Both the position numbers and the translations under genes were made by a program. Shown here piece after piece: positions 28,010 to 35,943 of a DNA stretch of 64,000 nt. The stretch is from JANYCO01 sp035535995 (GTDB lineage: Bacteria > Bacteroidota > Bacteroidia > Cytophagales > Cytophagaceae). The DNA lies in assembly GCA_035535995.1 (NCBI GenBank), contig DATLOZ010000005.1, forward strand, positions 310,001 to 374,000. Direction: 5' to 3'. Each line of letters opens with the position of its first letter. Within the stretch, counting starts at the first letter, position 1. The notes beneath the pieces are model-generated. The model made no database searches. It saw only the letters and a program-made list of their open reading frames with translations, and was not told the DNA's origin.

Positions 28010-28057
28010 CAATATCCAAATTCCAAATCAATATTCTTCTTTGGGATTTGGATATTG
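28010..28057. repeat. Intergenic palindrome, 'CAATATCCAAATTCCAAA' family
   Basis: CAATATCCAAATTCCAAA (28010-28027) pairs with TTTGGGATTTGGATATTG (28040-28057) with one mismatch and a 12-nt loop. It lies in the purL-trmB gap. Confidence 0.7.
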
Positions 28058-28109
28058 GTTTTTAGAATTTAATTGAATTATAAACCAATAATCAAGTTCA
28101 TCTAATTTC

Positions 28110-28775
28110 GTGGGAAAAAATAAACTGGCTCGCTTTGCTGTCAATGCTCAGCGTGATAACGTCATTGAAGAAGGCAAGGAAATTTTTGGTAAGATAAAGG
28201 GTAACTGGAAAAAGTTTTTCGGCAATGAAAATCCTTTGTTTGTAGAGCTTGCCTGCGGTAGAGGAGAGTATACTACTGGTTTGGCAGCCGTTTATCCTGA
28301 TCGCAATTATGTAGGGGTAGATGTAAAAGGAGCACGCATTTGGAAAGGCAGTACTGTAGCGGTAGAAAACAATCTAAAAAATGCAGCCTTCCTTCGGATC
28401 AAAATGTATTTGCTTCCTGAATTTTTTGAACCGGGAGAAATAGACGGCATCTGGCTCACCTTCCCCGACCCACGCCCACGCGACCGCGATGAAAAGCACC
28501 GTCTTACCTTTATCAATTATCTAAAAGTATACAAAACGCTACTTGCTAAAGACGGCATGTTTCATTTCAAAACAGACAATCCCGGTTTGTTTGAATACAC
28601 ACTCGAAGTACTGCAACAATATCCGGAACTAGGTGTGCGCGATCTGGAATACACAAAAGATCTCTATAACTCACCTTACAATGCCGAGCATCATGGCATT
28701 GAAACCACCTATGAGCGTATGTTTGTGCAGAAAGGGTTTAAGATTAATTATATGAAATTCCGCTTCGGAGACTAG
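28110..28775 (+). CDS. trmB: tRNA (guanine-N7-)-methyltransferase
   Basis: 221 residues starting at GTG 28110 (MGKNKLARFA...). The SAM loop is FVELACGRGEYTTGLA, the second strand ends VGVDVKGARIWKG, and the TrmB signature WLTFPDPRPRDRDEKHRLT is complete, as is GMFHFKTDN. It methylates G46 of tRNA variable loops. The third consecutive GTG-started gene on this strand after gldA and purL (with ATG-started genes between). Confidence 0.95.
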   Translation: MGKNKLARFAVNAQRDNVIEEGKEIFGKIKGNWKKFFGNENPLFVELACGRGEYTTGLAAVYPDRNYVGVDVKGARIWKGSTVAVENNLKNAAFLRIKMYLLPEFFEPGEIDGIWLTFPDPRPRDRDEKHRLTFINYLKVYKTLLAKDGMFHFKTDNPGLFEYTLEVLQQYPELGVRDLEYTKDLYNSPYNAEHHGIETTYERMFVQKGFKINYMKFRFGD

Positions 28776-28835
28776 AGAGTTTTTTGCCAGCGCCAGCTTC
28801 CGCTGATGCTTTTTACTGTATACCTGCAGCAAACT

Positions 28836-29834
28836 TCAGAAACGAAATCTTTTTTTCCCTAGCAGAAATACAAAGAACGGAATTCCCACAAATGATGTAA
28901 TAATGCCTAGCGGTACGCCTGCCGGAGGGAAAAGAAGCCTGGAAAACACATCGCAGGCGAGCAGAAAAACAGCGCCCCAGAGGACGGTGAAAATGATATT
29001 ATATTTTCCGCTCACACCATACACAGCACGTACAAAATGTGGAATGATCAATCCGGCAAAACCGATCGGCCCGGCCACGGAGACCGCTGCTCCTGTAGCC
29101 AGCGAGCAGGACAGCAATACCATCCAACGCAGGTTTCGGGTGTTTACACCAATATTTTCCGCACGCTCCTCTCCTAGCAATAAAATGGTAAGTTGTTTCT
29201 GATAAAAATTAAATGCGAACGTAAGCCCCACTACTACGGTTGCTAAAAACGGGATCTTTCCCCAACCTGCCAATTCAAAACCTCCAAGCGTCCAGTAGAT
29301 AATATTTTTCAACCTGCTGTCGTCGGGTGACATATATGTGACCAGACTTGTGCTTGACACCATCAGCGCCGAGAGCGCTACACCGGCGAGCAACAGGCGT
29401 GTAGGATCAATTCTTCTTTGTTCGTAAGCGATCATAATAGCCACCAGGGTCACTAAAATAGCGCCGGAAAAAGAGAACAATGAAACTGTAAATATATTCG
29501 CAGGAATTATTCCAGCATATACCACACTGGCTCCAAGACTAGCACCAGACGAGGTTCCCAGCAAATAAGGATCCGCCAGAGGATTGTTTACCATCGCCTG
29601 CATCAGGTAACCGCTTAGCGACAGGGCGCCTCCTGCCAGCAATGCCACCAGCACTCTTGGCAAACGGAGTTCTACAATTGCATAATGCTCCGGAATCTCA
29701 GGATCGTATTCAAACAAGGCAGAAAAGATCGTAGACCAATTTGTTTCAAAACTGCCTATCCTGATCCCGGCTGCTACCAGCAAAAAGATCAGAAGAAAGA
29801 TCAATAAAAGACTTAAAATACTTTTTCCTTTCAT
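28836..29834 (-). CDS. FecCD/BtuC-family ABC transporter permease
   Basis: 332 residues with about ten hydrophobic segments. Typical signatures are LRLPRVLVALLAGGALSLSG near residue 55, the YLLGTSSGASLGA loop, and VAVAGPIGFAGLIIPH-like SVAGPIGFAGLIIPHFVR at about residue 255. It forms the inner-membrane channel for a ferric siderophore, haem or cobalamin. It overlaps the upstream binding-protein gene by 4 nt (ATGA), indicating translational coupling. No ATPase gene follows; the next gene downstream is the convergent trmB. Confidence 0.9.
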   Translation of the reverse strand: MKGKSILSLLLIFLLIFLLVAAGIRIGSFETNWSTIFSALFEYDPEIPEHYAIVELRLPRVLVALLAGGALSLSGYLMQAMVNNPLADPYLLGTSSGASLGASVVYAGIIPANIFTVSLFSFSGAILVTLVAIMIAYEQRRIDPTRLLLAGVALSALMVSSTSLVTYMSPDDSRLKNIIYWTLGGFELAGWGKIPFLATVVVGLTFAFNFYQKQLTILLLGEERAENIGVNTRNLRWMVLLSCSLATGAAVSVAGPIGFAGLIIPHFVRAVYGVSGKYNIIFTVLWGAVFLLACDVFSRLLFPPAGVPLGIITSFVGIPFFVFLLGKKRFRF

Positions 29835-30751
29835 CGTTGTGGAGAAGAATTTTCTTTTTCTAAAAGCGCACGAATTGCACGAACGGCTTCTACTACTCTT
29901 GGTCCTGGCCTTGAGAGATAGTCTTCGTTGATGGAATAATATTGTTTTGTTTTAAATGCTTTTGTTCTTTTTAATTCGGGGTGCAATTCAAAAAAATCTT
30001 TATCAAGCCCTACTTCCGGCCCTCCCAGGATAAGATCCGGATTGGTCTTTAAAATATATTCGGCGGAAAGAATGGGATAAGGATTTTCAAAAATACTGTC
30101 CACTGCATTAACTGCCCCGCATTGGCGCAGGATGTCGGAGGCATAAGTATTTTTTCCAAAACAGAAATAACTGTCTTTCGAGATCAACATCAATACCTTA
30201 GGTGGATCTCCAGATATGTTCACACGTTCTTTTTTTAAAATATCTTCGAGTGAATCAGCCACGCGAATTCCTTTGTCGGCATGATTGGCAAGGCTTGAGA
30301 GCCTTTTAATACCTTTAAAAATAGAAGAGACCGAATCGTAGGTTTGAAAATATACGGGAATCCCCATTTTCTCAATGGCATTGGCTTGTTCTATGGAAAG
30401 CATGCCATCCTTGGTGATCAGGAGATCTGGTTTAAGTAGTAATATCTTTTCTAAGTCGGGAGGATAATTATTGACGATGGGTTTAGTTAACGCTACCGGA
30501 GGATAATTGCAGTTCTGCGTACGGCCCACGATCTCTGAGCTGTCGCAAAATAAATACATGATCTCCGTTACAGAAGGTGCGAAGGGCAGAAATCGTTTGG
30601 CGTCTTTTTTAATTTTTACATCTCTGTCGAGATCGTCTTTTACAAGAATGACCTCTTCCTGTTTTTCCCGAATATTATTTCCCTGGCAGGAAAATAGCAG
30701 GAATATCATCAGGAACAGAGTACTTATTTCGATTGAACTAACTTTTTTCAT
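29831..30751 (-). CDS. Periplasmic metal-chelate/cobalamin-binding lipoprotein
   Basis: 306 residues with a lipoprotein signal (LFSC, Cys22). The class III binding-protein (helical backbone) pattern is clear: RFLPFAPSVTEIMYLFC, EIVGRTQNCNYPP, LEKILLLKPDLLIT, ILRQCGAVNAVDS and ILKTNPDLILGG. The CNYPP pocket loop is BtuF-like, but the ligand could also be a siderophore. It is the first gene of a two-gene unit with the permease. No cobalamin riboswitch or obvious Fur box was seen in the 190 nt upstream. Confidence 0.85.
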   Translation of the reverse strand: MKKVSSIEISTLFLMIFLLFSCQGNNIREKQEEVILVKDDLDRDVKIKKDAKRFLPFAPSVTEIMYLFCDSSEIVGRTQNCNYPPVALTKPIVNNYPPDLEKILLLKPDLLITKDGMLSIEQANAIEKMGIPVYFQTYDSVSSIFKGIKRLSSLANHADKGIRVADSLEDILKKERVNISGDPPKVLMLISKDSYFCFGKNTYASDILRQCGAVNAVDSIFENPYPILSAEYILKTNPDLILGGPEVGLDKDFFELHPELKRTKAFKTKQYYSINEDYLSRPGPRVVEAVRAIRALLEKENSSPQR

Positions 30752-30813
30752 GATCTATTTAGTTCCTTGAGCATTTTTAGTTTGTGATCTGGCAAGGTTT
30801 CTATTTGGATAAC

Positions 30814-30853
30814 CTTTGCGCCTTGGCGCGAAATCTCTCGCAAAGGCACAAAG
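30814..30853. repeat. Intergenic palindrome, 'CTTTGCGCCTTTGCG' family
   Basis: CTTTGCGCCTTGGCG (30814-30828) pairs with CGCAAAGGCACAAAG (30839-30853) with two mismatches. It lies between the divergent binding-protein and epimerase genes. The rest of this 194-nt gap holds a TTTAAAATTTAAAATT stretch also seen inside the LysM gene start. Confidence 0.6.
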
Positions 30854-30945
30854 AGATCAGATTATATATTAGGTCATTTAAAATTTAAAATTAACCCTCA
30901 AATTCCTTACTTTTACACGAAGTTAATATATATATCTATAATATC

Positions 30946-31911
30946 ATGATGGTAGTTACAGGGGCAGCCGGATTCATCGGGAGCTGCCTGATCAGCAAGC
31001 TGAATGCTCATAATTTCAATTACATTATTGCGGTAGACGATTTTTCGAACGAAGAAAAAAACAAAAACCTGGAAGGTAAAAAGATCCAGGAAAAAGTACA
31101 CCGTGATGTTTTTTTTGAATGGCTCGATAAAAATTATAAAAAAGTTGAATTCATCTACCATATCGGCGCACGCACCGATACTACAGAGTTCGACAAAGCA
31201 ATCTTCGATCGTCTCAATCTCAACTATACAAAAAAGATCTGGCAAGCTTGCTGCCAATACCAGATCCCTCTGATCTATGCTTCTTCCGCAGCGACGTATG
31301 GACTGGGTGAATATGGCTATGACGACAACGAAGCTGATATTCCAAAATTAAAACCATTGAACCCATATGGTGAGTCTAAAAATGATTTTGATATCTGGGC
31401 ATTGCAGCAAAAAGAAAAACCTTTCTTCTGGGTGGGATTAAAATTCTTCAACGTATACGGTCCCAACGAATACCACAAAGGCCGTATGGCTTCTGTGATT
31501 TTCCATGCTTATAACCAGATCCTGAAAACCAGTAAAATGAAATTATTCCGCTCGCACAATCCAAACTACAAAGACGGCGAGCAGCTTCGTGATTTTGTAT
31601 ATGTGAAAGATGTGGTGGAAGTAATTTATTTCCTGACACATCACCGCAAAAATTCCGGCATCTACAACCTCGGAAGCGGCAAGGCGCGTACCTTCCTTGA
31701 TCTTACTAAAAATACTTTTAAAGCAATGCACAAACCCGAAGACATCGAGTTTGTAGATACCCCTGCCGATATCCGCGACAAGTACCAGTACTTTACAGAA
31801 GCCAATATGTCGAAACTGAAAAGTATCGGATACGATAAACCTTTCTCTACACTGGAAGAAGGCGTGGAAGACTATGTGAAGAATTATTTGAGTAAGGGAG
31901 TTTATTATTGA
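30946..31911 (+). CDS. hldD: ADP-L-glycero-D-manno-heptose-6-epimerase
   Basis: 321 residues, an extended short-chain dehydrogenase/reductase. The N-terminal NAD loop is TGAAGFIGSCL, the acidic strand end is AVDDFSNEEKNKNL, as in HldD/RfaD, and the active site has YASSAATYG (Ser/Thr) and NPYGESKNDFD (Tyr-x3-Lys). It converts ADP-D-glycero- to ADP-L-glycero-heptose for the LPS core. A TACTTTTA box at 30908-30915 may be its -7 element. The start could equally be the second ATG (30949). Confidence 0.92.
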   Translation: MMVVTGAAGFIGSCLISKLNAHNFNYIIAVDDFSNEEKNKNLEGKKIQEKVHRDVFFEWLDKNYKKVEFIYHIGARTDTTEFDKAIFDRLNLNYTKKIWQACCQYQIPLIYASSAATYGLGEYGYDDNEADIPKLKPLNPYGESKNDFDIWALQQKEKPFFWVGLKFFNVYGPNEYHKGRMASVIFHAYNQILKTSKMKLFRSHNPNYKDGEQLRDFVYVKDVVEVIYFLTHHRKNSGIYNLGSGKARTFLDLTKNTFKAMHKPEDIEFVDTPADIRDKYQYFTEANMSKLKSIGYDKPFSTLEEGVEDYVKNYLSKGVYY

Positions 31912-31931
31912 AATTATGAGTTATAAATATT
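31911..31931. repeat. Single-arm repeat after hldD, 'AATTATGAGTTATAAA' family
   Basis: AAATTATGAGTTATAAATAT matches one arm of the TTATGA/GTTGA palindromes. It directly abuts the hldD stop codon and truncates the minus-strand fragment that follows. Confidence 0.45.
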
Positions 31932-32038
31932 AACTCTATATCTTGTTCTATTCGCTGTTCACAACCTGGATAAATATATACTTCTTCTGGCATCTGTGAC
32001 AGCTTTTGCAGTAGTTTGGTTTTATTCATATAATCCAT
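31912..32038 (-). pseudogene. Truncated small ORF (N-terminal fragment)
   Basis: From ATG 32038 (or 32029) the frame reads MNKTKLLQKLSQMPEEVYIYPGC, then E/R/I-rich residues, before running into the hldD-side repeat arm and antisense hldD. The pattern 'K-x-L-L-x-K-L-x-x-M-P-E-E-x-x-I-Y' resembles the start of small Bacteroidota/phage hypothetical proteins. It looks like the 5' part of a gene cut by the repeat, but could be chance. Confidence 0.3.
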
Positions 32039-32049
32039 TTTATTTCCAT

Positions 32050-32187
32050 TTACTTTAACTTCATACGCATTAGTAAAAGTTTTCCAAGGTCTTTATTAAA
32101 AAAGATAAATATAGATTTAAGTTCAGTAAATGGAAGCCCGTATGTCGTTCTCTCATAAATTTCACCTCGAAAATCTAATGACGGTAA
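32050..32187 (-). pseudogene. C-terminal gene fragment without a start
   Basis: An open frame bounded by stops at 32188-32190 and 32050-32052 reads LPSLDFRGEIYERTTYGLPF, then TELKSIFIFF, NKDLGKLLLMRMKLK, stop. Composition is protein-like, but there is no start codon near its beginning. It lies between the four-TM gene and the fragment at 31912, so it is best read as the tail of a decayed gene. Family unknown. Confidence 0.35.
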
Positions 32188-32195
32188 TTATTTTC

Positions 32196-32603
32196 TCAAT
32201 ATTCATACTCCTTTTTAGATAGAATACTCATTGCCTTGAAGAAAAATAAAAGTAAAAATAATATGCTAATAGCTCCATTGTATACTCCGTTCATTAAATT
32301 TACTTGCGAAGCTGACCATGTGTAAAAAAGGTATTCAGCTACTAAAATGGTTATCCATATGAGCACAGAATAAATCTTTTTTTTCATTTTGAACGAAAAA
32401 TACATCAACGTAGAAAAACTAATCATGCATACTACCGGTAAGAATAAAAATAACCACAAATAGTAGAAGAGGTCTTCCCCATTTCTAATTTCATTTACTT
32501 TTAACAATCCATAATTATTATTCTTGAACATTAAGAATACATAGAATGCAATATATTTGATGAGCCAAAAGAACAAGATATTTAGTAGATTGGGCTTTAG
32601 CAT
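32196..32603 (-). CDS. Small four-TM hypothetical membrane protein
   Basis: 135 residues with four clear hydrophobic segments (about 10-27, 45-70, 78-95 and 108-127) separated by short charged loops, ending KKEYEY. There is no signature motif. The DNA is A+T-rich like its surroundings. It sits in the series of small genes and fragments downstream of the RHS operon. A membrane immunity protein is possible by position only. Confidence 0.55.
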   Translation of the reverse strand: MLKPNLLNILFFWLIKYIAFYVFLMFKNNNYGLLKVNEIRNGEDLFYYLWLFLFLPVVCMISFSTLMYFSFKMKKKIYSVLIWITILVAEYLFYTWSASQVNLMNGVYNGAISILFLLLFFFKAMSILSKKEYEY

Positions 32604-32610
32604 AATTATA

Positions 32611-32772
32611 TTATTTTAAAGATCTAATGTATAATGCTGGAGCAGGTTGTAGTGGAGTAGATTCCATCATTATACTTTCTCCTATACCATTATCAGCATA
32701 AACAGTTTTGTTTTGATAACCATGTGTTCCTTTAAATGTTGGTTGCGGATAGTAGTAGCCCTGATGGAAAGA
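32611..32772 (-). pseudogene. C-terminal remnant of a secreted/RHS-associated protein
   Basis: A 53-codon frame without a start, preceded by a stop at 32773-32775, reads GYYYPQPTFKGTHGYQNKTV, then YADNGIGESIMMESTPLQPA, then PALYIRSLK. It is protein-like and ends cleanly just before the four-TM gene. I do not recognise the family. The preceding 150 nt (32776-32930) are very A+T-rich with no credible gene. Confidence 0.4.
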
Positions 32773-32930
32773 CTATTCCCTGTCAAACTCAATGTAAGCT
32801 TTTGAGCAATAATTTATTTTCAAATAATTTATATTTACTTTTCCCTTTTACACCTTTCATTGAAATGCTTTATGATAAAAAGTCTCATCGCTTTTTGATT
32901 TTCTTCCTCATTATAACTTTTTAACAATTC

Positions 32931-33480
32931 CTAATCCGATGAAATAAGTTTCTTGACACTGCTTAGAGTAAAAGAATATATTTTCCTATTAGTAATATCT
33001 AAAATTTTTGGGTACACATTATTTCCAGATCCAGGACTTACACCATTAGCTCCATAAGCAAATGTAAATTCATTGTATACGCAGTATCTTCCCAGACACT
33101 CAAACTTATCATAATTATCTTTCCCAAATTCTCTACTATTGCCTGATTTGTAGACACGCTCACCATCACAAAATCCCCAACTACCACTAATCCTATCCTG
33201 ATCTTCTTTGTTTAAAAATTCAAGTTGATAGTGAGTATAGGTATTTCCTAGTTTATAGGTTCTCTGTTTTTCTTTTATCACAAATGGGGTAAGCTCTGAT
33301 GGTCGATTATAAACAAACTCTTCGAAAGTTTTATAAATACCTCTTTTCAAAACAACCGTTGTATCTATTAAATAAGGACTTAACTCCTTTGGCTGGGCAT
33401 ACGATTTTTCCGACAAGACAATCGTAGTACATATATATTGTTGTGATAAACAGTAGCAGATATTGAGTAATTTTAATCAT
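32931..33480 (-). pseudogene. Secreted hypothetical protein broken by a frameshift in its signal peptide
   Basis: The C-terminal frame (up to 33416) encodes ~155 residues with RGIYKTFEEFVYNRPSELTP, a start motif of a common Bacteroidota secreted family, and continues to a clean end. Its natural start is in another frame: ATG 33480, preceded by a strong AAGGAG, encodes MIKITQYLLLFITTI. Adding one AT to the (AT)4 run near 33430-33437 would join the two into a perfect signal peptide ending SEKSYAQ. So the gene is a recent frameshift, a slippage variant or a sequence error. An ATG at 33516 overlaps the upstream stop codon. Confidence 0.6.
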
Positions 33481-33512
33481 AGTATTATCTCCTTGATTTA
33501 TTATATTTATTT

Positions 33513-35174
33513 TCATCGTAAAACTTCAACCCAGCTTTTTATTTGAATACAATTATCATAACTAAAATAATAATAATAAACACCATCCGATAAATCTGTG
33601 GATGGCCAGCTGTTTTGATAATGACTATCCTCATAGATTTTTTCACCCCATCGGTTATAGATTAACAAGTGTCCTTCGGTATTAGGCAAGAGTCCTTCAA
33701 TTATTAAATGGTCATTTTTAAGATCTCCATTTAGCGTGACTAAGTTAGAAATCACAATATTGTTTTTATCATATACAACAAGAGTATCCTCATCTTCGCC
33801 ACAGCTGTTGAATGCATTCACACTGTATGTGCCAGCCTTATTAATTGTCTTTACCGAGTTTGTATCTCCATCACTCCATATATAATGATAACCGCTACTA
33901 TTAGGTAATCTGATAGCATAGGGCTCGCATATAAAAATTGCATCCGCTATATCAATTTCCGGAGGTGATATTACTTTAAAAATACTTAGAGAATCTGAAT
34001 AAAGACAATTATTATAATCTGTTACACTTACATAGTACAATCCTTTTTCCCTAAATAGGGTGTGATAAGAGTCTGGGACGACAGTATTCCAGGCTACATT
34101 TGTGAATGTTGTATGGTCAATGTTGACCTTTACCGCTCCGTTTTTACAAATAGTTGTATCGTTGCCAATAGTAAAATCTTCTTCAGGAAAAATGGAAAGG
34201 GCGATAGTATCAATTAACTGATTGCAATTACAGTTATTACCATGAACTACATATTTTGTATCGGAAGAAACATTTGTAGATAGCGTATTCCCTACGGCAA
34301 TAGTATCCGTAGATCCGGCAATACTCCACCAGATAAGATCGGGGCCGGTAGCTACCATATCAATTGAAGCATTTTTACATACTGTGGTATCATTAGATCT
34401 TGTAAGAGGAGTATTTGAATATTCTTCTACCGAAATATCGTCCAGATAATAATAGCAATTCCAGTAACCCAAAGAGAATCCATCTGTGTAGTAAAGAAAT
34501 TTAAATGCTGTTGCAGTATCTGGCTTGAAATTTCCTATTAATAAATACTGGGCAGGACTGGTAGCTACAAAACAACCTGATATTTTTACCCAGTTAGTAG
34601 TATCGGTTATTAAAATCGTTTCATTCACCTGCGGTGAAAAAATAAGCTCTGTGAAATAATTAAGATCGATCAAGGTATCTGAAAAATACATCCCCAAATT
34701 ATTACATGCATATTCCTTCTTGTCCGACATAATAACATACATTGAAGCACAATAAGTTTTGCCTACTTCCAATGGATGAATAAGTGGAACTTCAAGATAT
34801 TCGCGATAGACAGGTGGTAGTGAAGAGGAAGGTCCAGGCCATATTTTTCCGAATGGAATAAATCCGGCAAGAAAATTTCCGGTTCGCGGAAGCTCTGAAC
34901 CCGATTCATTGATCCCAGTTGTTTTTACTCTCGGCATATGCAGGTCACAACCTGGAGAACTTAATGTACTATAAATGTCGGCGGTGGCAAGTATTGGCCA
35001 TTGCCAGTATTGGGTGCTTGCCTTGAAAGTTGCCTTATCGAACATCAGGGAACATGGAGGAGTGGATAATTCAAAACCAGGATTGGGGACGAGATTCTGA
35101 GCCTTGACAGATTGTATAAAAATCAACCATATGCTAATACACAAAAATAACACTTTTCCATTTTGAGTATTCAT
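33513..35174 (-). CDS. Secreted T9SS type B sorting-domain protein
   Basis: 553 residues with a signal peptide ending VKAQ (about residue 25). The first ~240 residues begin NLVPNPGFELSTPPCS and look like a jelly-roll carbohydrate-binding-type domain, ending YYLDDISVEEY. Three short Ig-like modules follow, each starting with a Cys strand (NDTTVCKNA, NDTTICKNG, AIFICEPY). The end is a type B sorting domain (LIYNRWGEKIYEDS ... DGVYYYYF ... WVEVLR). It follows the two small membrane genes of the RHS region by 116 nt and shares their strand and A+T-rich composition. Role unknown. Confidence 0.85.
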   Translation of the reverse strand: MNTQNGKVLFLCISIWLIFIQSVKAQNLVPNPGFELSTPPCSLMFDKATFKASTQYWQWPILATADIYSTLSSPGCDLHMPRVKTTGINESGSELPRTGNFLAGFIPFGKIWPGPSSSLPPVYREYLEVPLIHPLEVGKTYCASMYVIMSDKKEYACNNLGMYFSDTLIDLNYFTELIFSPQVNETILITDTTNWVKISGCFVATSPAQYLLIGNFKPDTATAFKFLYYTDGFSLGYWNCYYYLDDISVEEYSNTPLTRSNDTTVCKNASIDMVATGPDLIWWSIAGSTDTIAVGNTLSTNVSSDTKYVVHGNNCNCNQLIDTIALSIFPEEDFTIGNDTTICKNGAVKVNIDHTTFTNVAWNTVVPDSYHTLFREKGLYYVSVTDYNNCLYSDSLSIFKVISPPEIDIADAIFICEPYAIRLPNSSGYHYIWSDGDTNSVKTINKAGTYSVNAFNSCGEDEDTLVVYDKNNIVISNLVTLNGDLKNDHLIIEGLLPNTEGHLLIYNRWGEKIYEDSHYQNSWPSTDLSDGVYYYYFSYDNCIQIKSWVEVLR

Positions 35175-35290
35175 CTATCGAAACCATTAACGTTCTACTA
35201 AATACAATTAGAATAACTAAAACATGAATACTTTAATTATTCCAAAAAAGACAAAAAATATATTATTTCTTAATACTAATAGATCCATGT

Positions 35291-35563
35291 TTAATTATGT
35301 TCAATCTTAGTTCCCATTACAATAATAATTAGAAGAAGTATTATCATAACTAAGGTTAAACAATTATTTATTAGCATCCATTTTCTATTCTCAGGCTTGA
35401 CTCGAGAATACCAAAAAGTAAAATACCATTTGAAATTATTTACTATTCCTTCGTAATACCTTTTATCTAAACTCAAATTGTATTCCATTACAAATAGTTT
35501 TTTACTAACAAAATTTCTTGTGATACCAAGTATCATGAACAATAAAGTAAAATATCCAACCAT
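35291..35563 (-). CDS. Two-TM small protein, candidate immunity protein (copy 2)
   Basis: 90 residues with hydrophobic segments at about 3-15 and 70-85. The middle FTFWYSRVKPENRKWMLINN matches FTFWYSNVKPQNKKKALVNN of the next upstream gene, and the flanking segments also correspond, so the two are paralogues. They lie directly downstream of the RHS gene's variable 3' end, which is where immunity genes of polymorphic toxins are found. Function as an immunity protein is inferred from position, size and duplication only. Confidence 0.6.
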   Translation of the reverse strand: MVGYFTLLFMILGITRNFVSKKLFVMEYNLSLDKRYYEGIVNNFKWYFTFWYSRVKPENRKWMLINNCLTLVMIILLLIIIVMGTKIEHN

Positions 35564-35637
35564 TCCCGTACTGATATAGAATTTTTCTGCGAGGATTATC
35601 TTAATGGAATATTACGAAAGCTAAAGTTTTAATAAAC

Positions 35638-35919
35638 TCAATGCATAAAATAAAGGCTAACGATTGCAATAATACAAATTACTATTACAATTGTTAATAT
35701 ATTATTAACCAGCGCTTTTTTTTTATTTTGAGGTTTAACATTTGAATACCAAAAAGTAAAATCACAAGCTCTTCTCTCCACACTACTATCTCTTGAAAAT
35801 ATTTTGTGCGGTTTGAAGTCAGTACCATATTCGCTATTATAAAGTTTTATATTAATTCTGGAACGAATAATTGTACATAGCCATAATATACCTGCTAGCA
35901 ATCCAAGAAAAATTCCCAT
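35638..35919 (-). CDS. Two-TM small protein, candidate immunity protein (copy 1)
   Basis: 93 residues, with an N-terminal TM (MGIFLGLLAGILWLC), a charged middle with EYGTDFKPHKIFSRDSSVER, the shared FTFWYSxVKPxNxK block, and a C-terminal TM (ILTIVIVICIIAIV). It starts 24 nt after the RHS-B stop codon, so it is likely co-transcribed. Paralogous to the following gene. If RHS-B carries a membrane-active toxin tip, an inner-membrane neutraliser of this shape would fit. Confidence 0.6.
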   Translation of the reverse strand: MGIFLGLLAGILWLCTIIRSRINIKLYNSEYGTDFKPHKIFSRDSSVERRACDFTFWYSNVKPQNKKKALVNNILTIVIVICIIAIVSLYFMH

Positions 35920-35943
35920 ATGTTATTTTTTTAAGTCTTTCCA

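Noticed and set aside
30752..30945. Cobalamin riboswitch or Fur box upstream of the binding lipoprotein
   Set aside because: The 194-nt gap shows only the CTTTGCG palindrome and A/T-rich repeats. No B12-box or convincing 19-bp Fur palindrome was seen.
33421..33445. True phase-variable locus
   Set aside because: The (AT)4 run is too short to call phase variation from one sequence; recorded only as a frameshift with possible slippage.
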